DNA of 5,117 bases, from contig WRAA01000158.1 in the NCBI GenBank assembly GCA_009780445.1, positions 1-5,117 on the forward strand. Direction: 5' to 3'. Each line of letters starts with the position of its first letter. Positions within the stretch are counted from its first letter, which is position 1. Shown in pieces: positions 4,910-5,117 of the stretch. The DNA is from Defluviitaleaceae bacterium (GTDB lineage: Bacteria; Bacillota; Clostridia; Lachnospirales; WRAA01). The notes under the pieces were generated by a model that saw only the letters and a list, made by a program, of their open reading frames with translations, was not told where the DNA came from and made no database searches. The position numbers and the translations under genes are program-made.

Positions 4910-5117
4910 CAGATTTTCCACTTCCTCGCAGGACAAGCCAGTGTCTTGCATAATCTCCTCAATCGGGCAGTTGCGCTTTAACATATTCCTCGCGACAAGC
5001 AAGATCCCATCTTGCCGCCCTTCCTGCCGCCCTTCCTGCCGCCCTTCCTGCCGCCCTTCCTGCCGCCCTTCCTGCCGCCCTTCCTGCCGCCCTTCCTGCC
5101 GCCCCTCCTCCAACCCC
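4892..5117 (-). CDS. C-terminal part of an Rpn-family/PD-(D/E)XK putative nuclease-transposase (5' end outside window)
   Basis: Only the last 74 or so codons are visible. The frame is open to the window edge (reading G-L-E before the repeats), so the TTG at 5113 is not a start. Eight tandem EGRQ tetrapeptides are followed by DG and then a C-terminal segment, about 37 residues, with LARN-like helix LVARNMLKRN and IEEIMQDTGLSCEEVENL, a helix-turn-helix-like ending. An E-G-R/x-x repeat followed by 'lL..g.s.eeI...TGLs.eeI..L' is typical of Rpn/YhgA-like proteins and PD-(D/E)XK family putative transposases in Firmicutes; these are related to DNA-cleaving, recombination-promoting nucleases. The catalytic domain itself is not in the window, so activity and intactness cannot be judged. 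The gene ends 45 bp before ltaE on the same strand and may read into it. Confidence 0.75.
   Translation of the reverse strand, partial: GLEEGRQEGRQEGRQEGRQEGRQEGRQEGRQEGRQDGILLVARNMLKRNCPIEEIMQDTGLSCEEVENLRNADS
5012..5107 (-). repeat. 12-bp in-frame minisatellite, 8 copies, encoding EGRQ
   Basis: Minus-strand unit GAAGGGCGGCAG. The six inner copies (5024-5095) are identical; each outer copy has one synonymous change (CAA for Gln at 5012-5014, GAG for Glu at 5105-5107). Identical cores with diverged edges are expected of a tract that expands and contracts by slippage. Because the unit is 12 bp, copy-number change keeps the frame. Confidence 0.95.

Noticed and set aside
5012..5117. Repeat tract as a CRISPR array, or TTG at 5113 as a gene start
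   Set aside because: Units are 12 bp, directly adjacent without spacers and in frame with a protein; the frame remains open past the TTG to the window edge.

Overview
The window looks like chromosomal DNA from an anaerobic, low-oxygen-niche Firmicute, most likely a GC-rich member of the Clostridia, possibly from a gut. The support is a short clostridial-type 2[4Fe-4S] ferredoxin, a cytoplasmic GH13 enzyme of a kind I associate with gut Clostridia, an Rpn/PD-(D/E)XK-type protein with a long EGRQ repeat, strong AGGAGG-like ribosome binding sites and a good sigma-A promoter. The taxon is inference; no rRNA or other firm marker is present.

Layout. Positions 1-81 hold an ambiguous stretch with a 21-bp tandem duplication: either the last 26 codons of a plus-strand gene or the first codons of a minus-strand gene. 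Positions 82-245 are a rich regulatory region on the plus strand: a 9-bp inverted repeat, a third copy of the same half-site inside the promoter spacer, a near-consensus promoter (TTGATA, 17 bp, TACAAT), a leader that can fold two ways, and a strong Shine-Dalgarno. They serve a 56-aa ferredoxin gene at 246-416. A hairpin at 426-469 ends both this transcript and the convergent one.

From 4846 down to 446 on the minus strand lies a tightly packed, probably co-transcribed cluster: low-specificity L-threonine aldolase (ltaE-like), a 64-aa two-helix membrane protein, a 704-aa GH13 neopullulanase/cyclomaltodextrinase-type enzyme, RlmH (23S rRNA pseudouridine-1915 methyltransferase) and a short Sfp-type 4'-phosphopantetheinyl transferase. 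Three of the four junctions overlap (TGATG, TGATG, GTGA), and the fourth has a 6-nt gap, so translational coupling is likely. The products have no obvious common pathway (glycine/threonine metabolism, alpha-glucan breakdown, ribosome maturation, carrier-protein activation), so this looks like a housekeeping-type operon rather than a dedicated system.

At the right edge (4892-5117) is the 3' end of a gene on the same strand, with eight 12-bp repeats encoding EGRQ, typical of the C-terminal region of Rpn-family nucleases/putative transposases. I see no CRISPR array, tRNA, rRNA or insertion-sequence end. I found no convincing new multi-gene system. The best leads are the repeated AATTTGCC operator-like sites and folding leader of the ferredoxin gene, the unusually short linker in the phosphopantetheinyl transferase, and the uncharacterised small membrane protein embedded in the operon.
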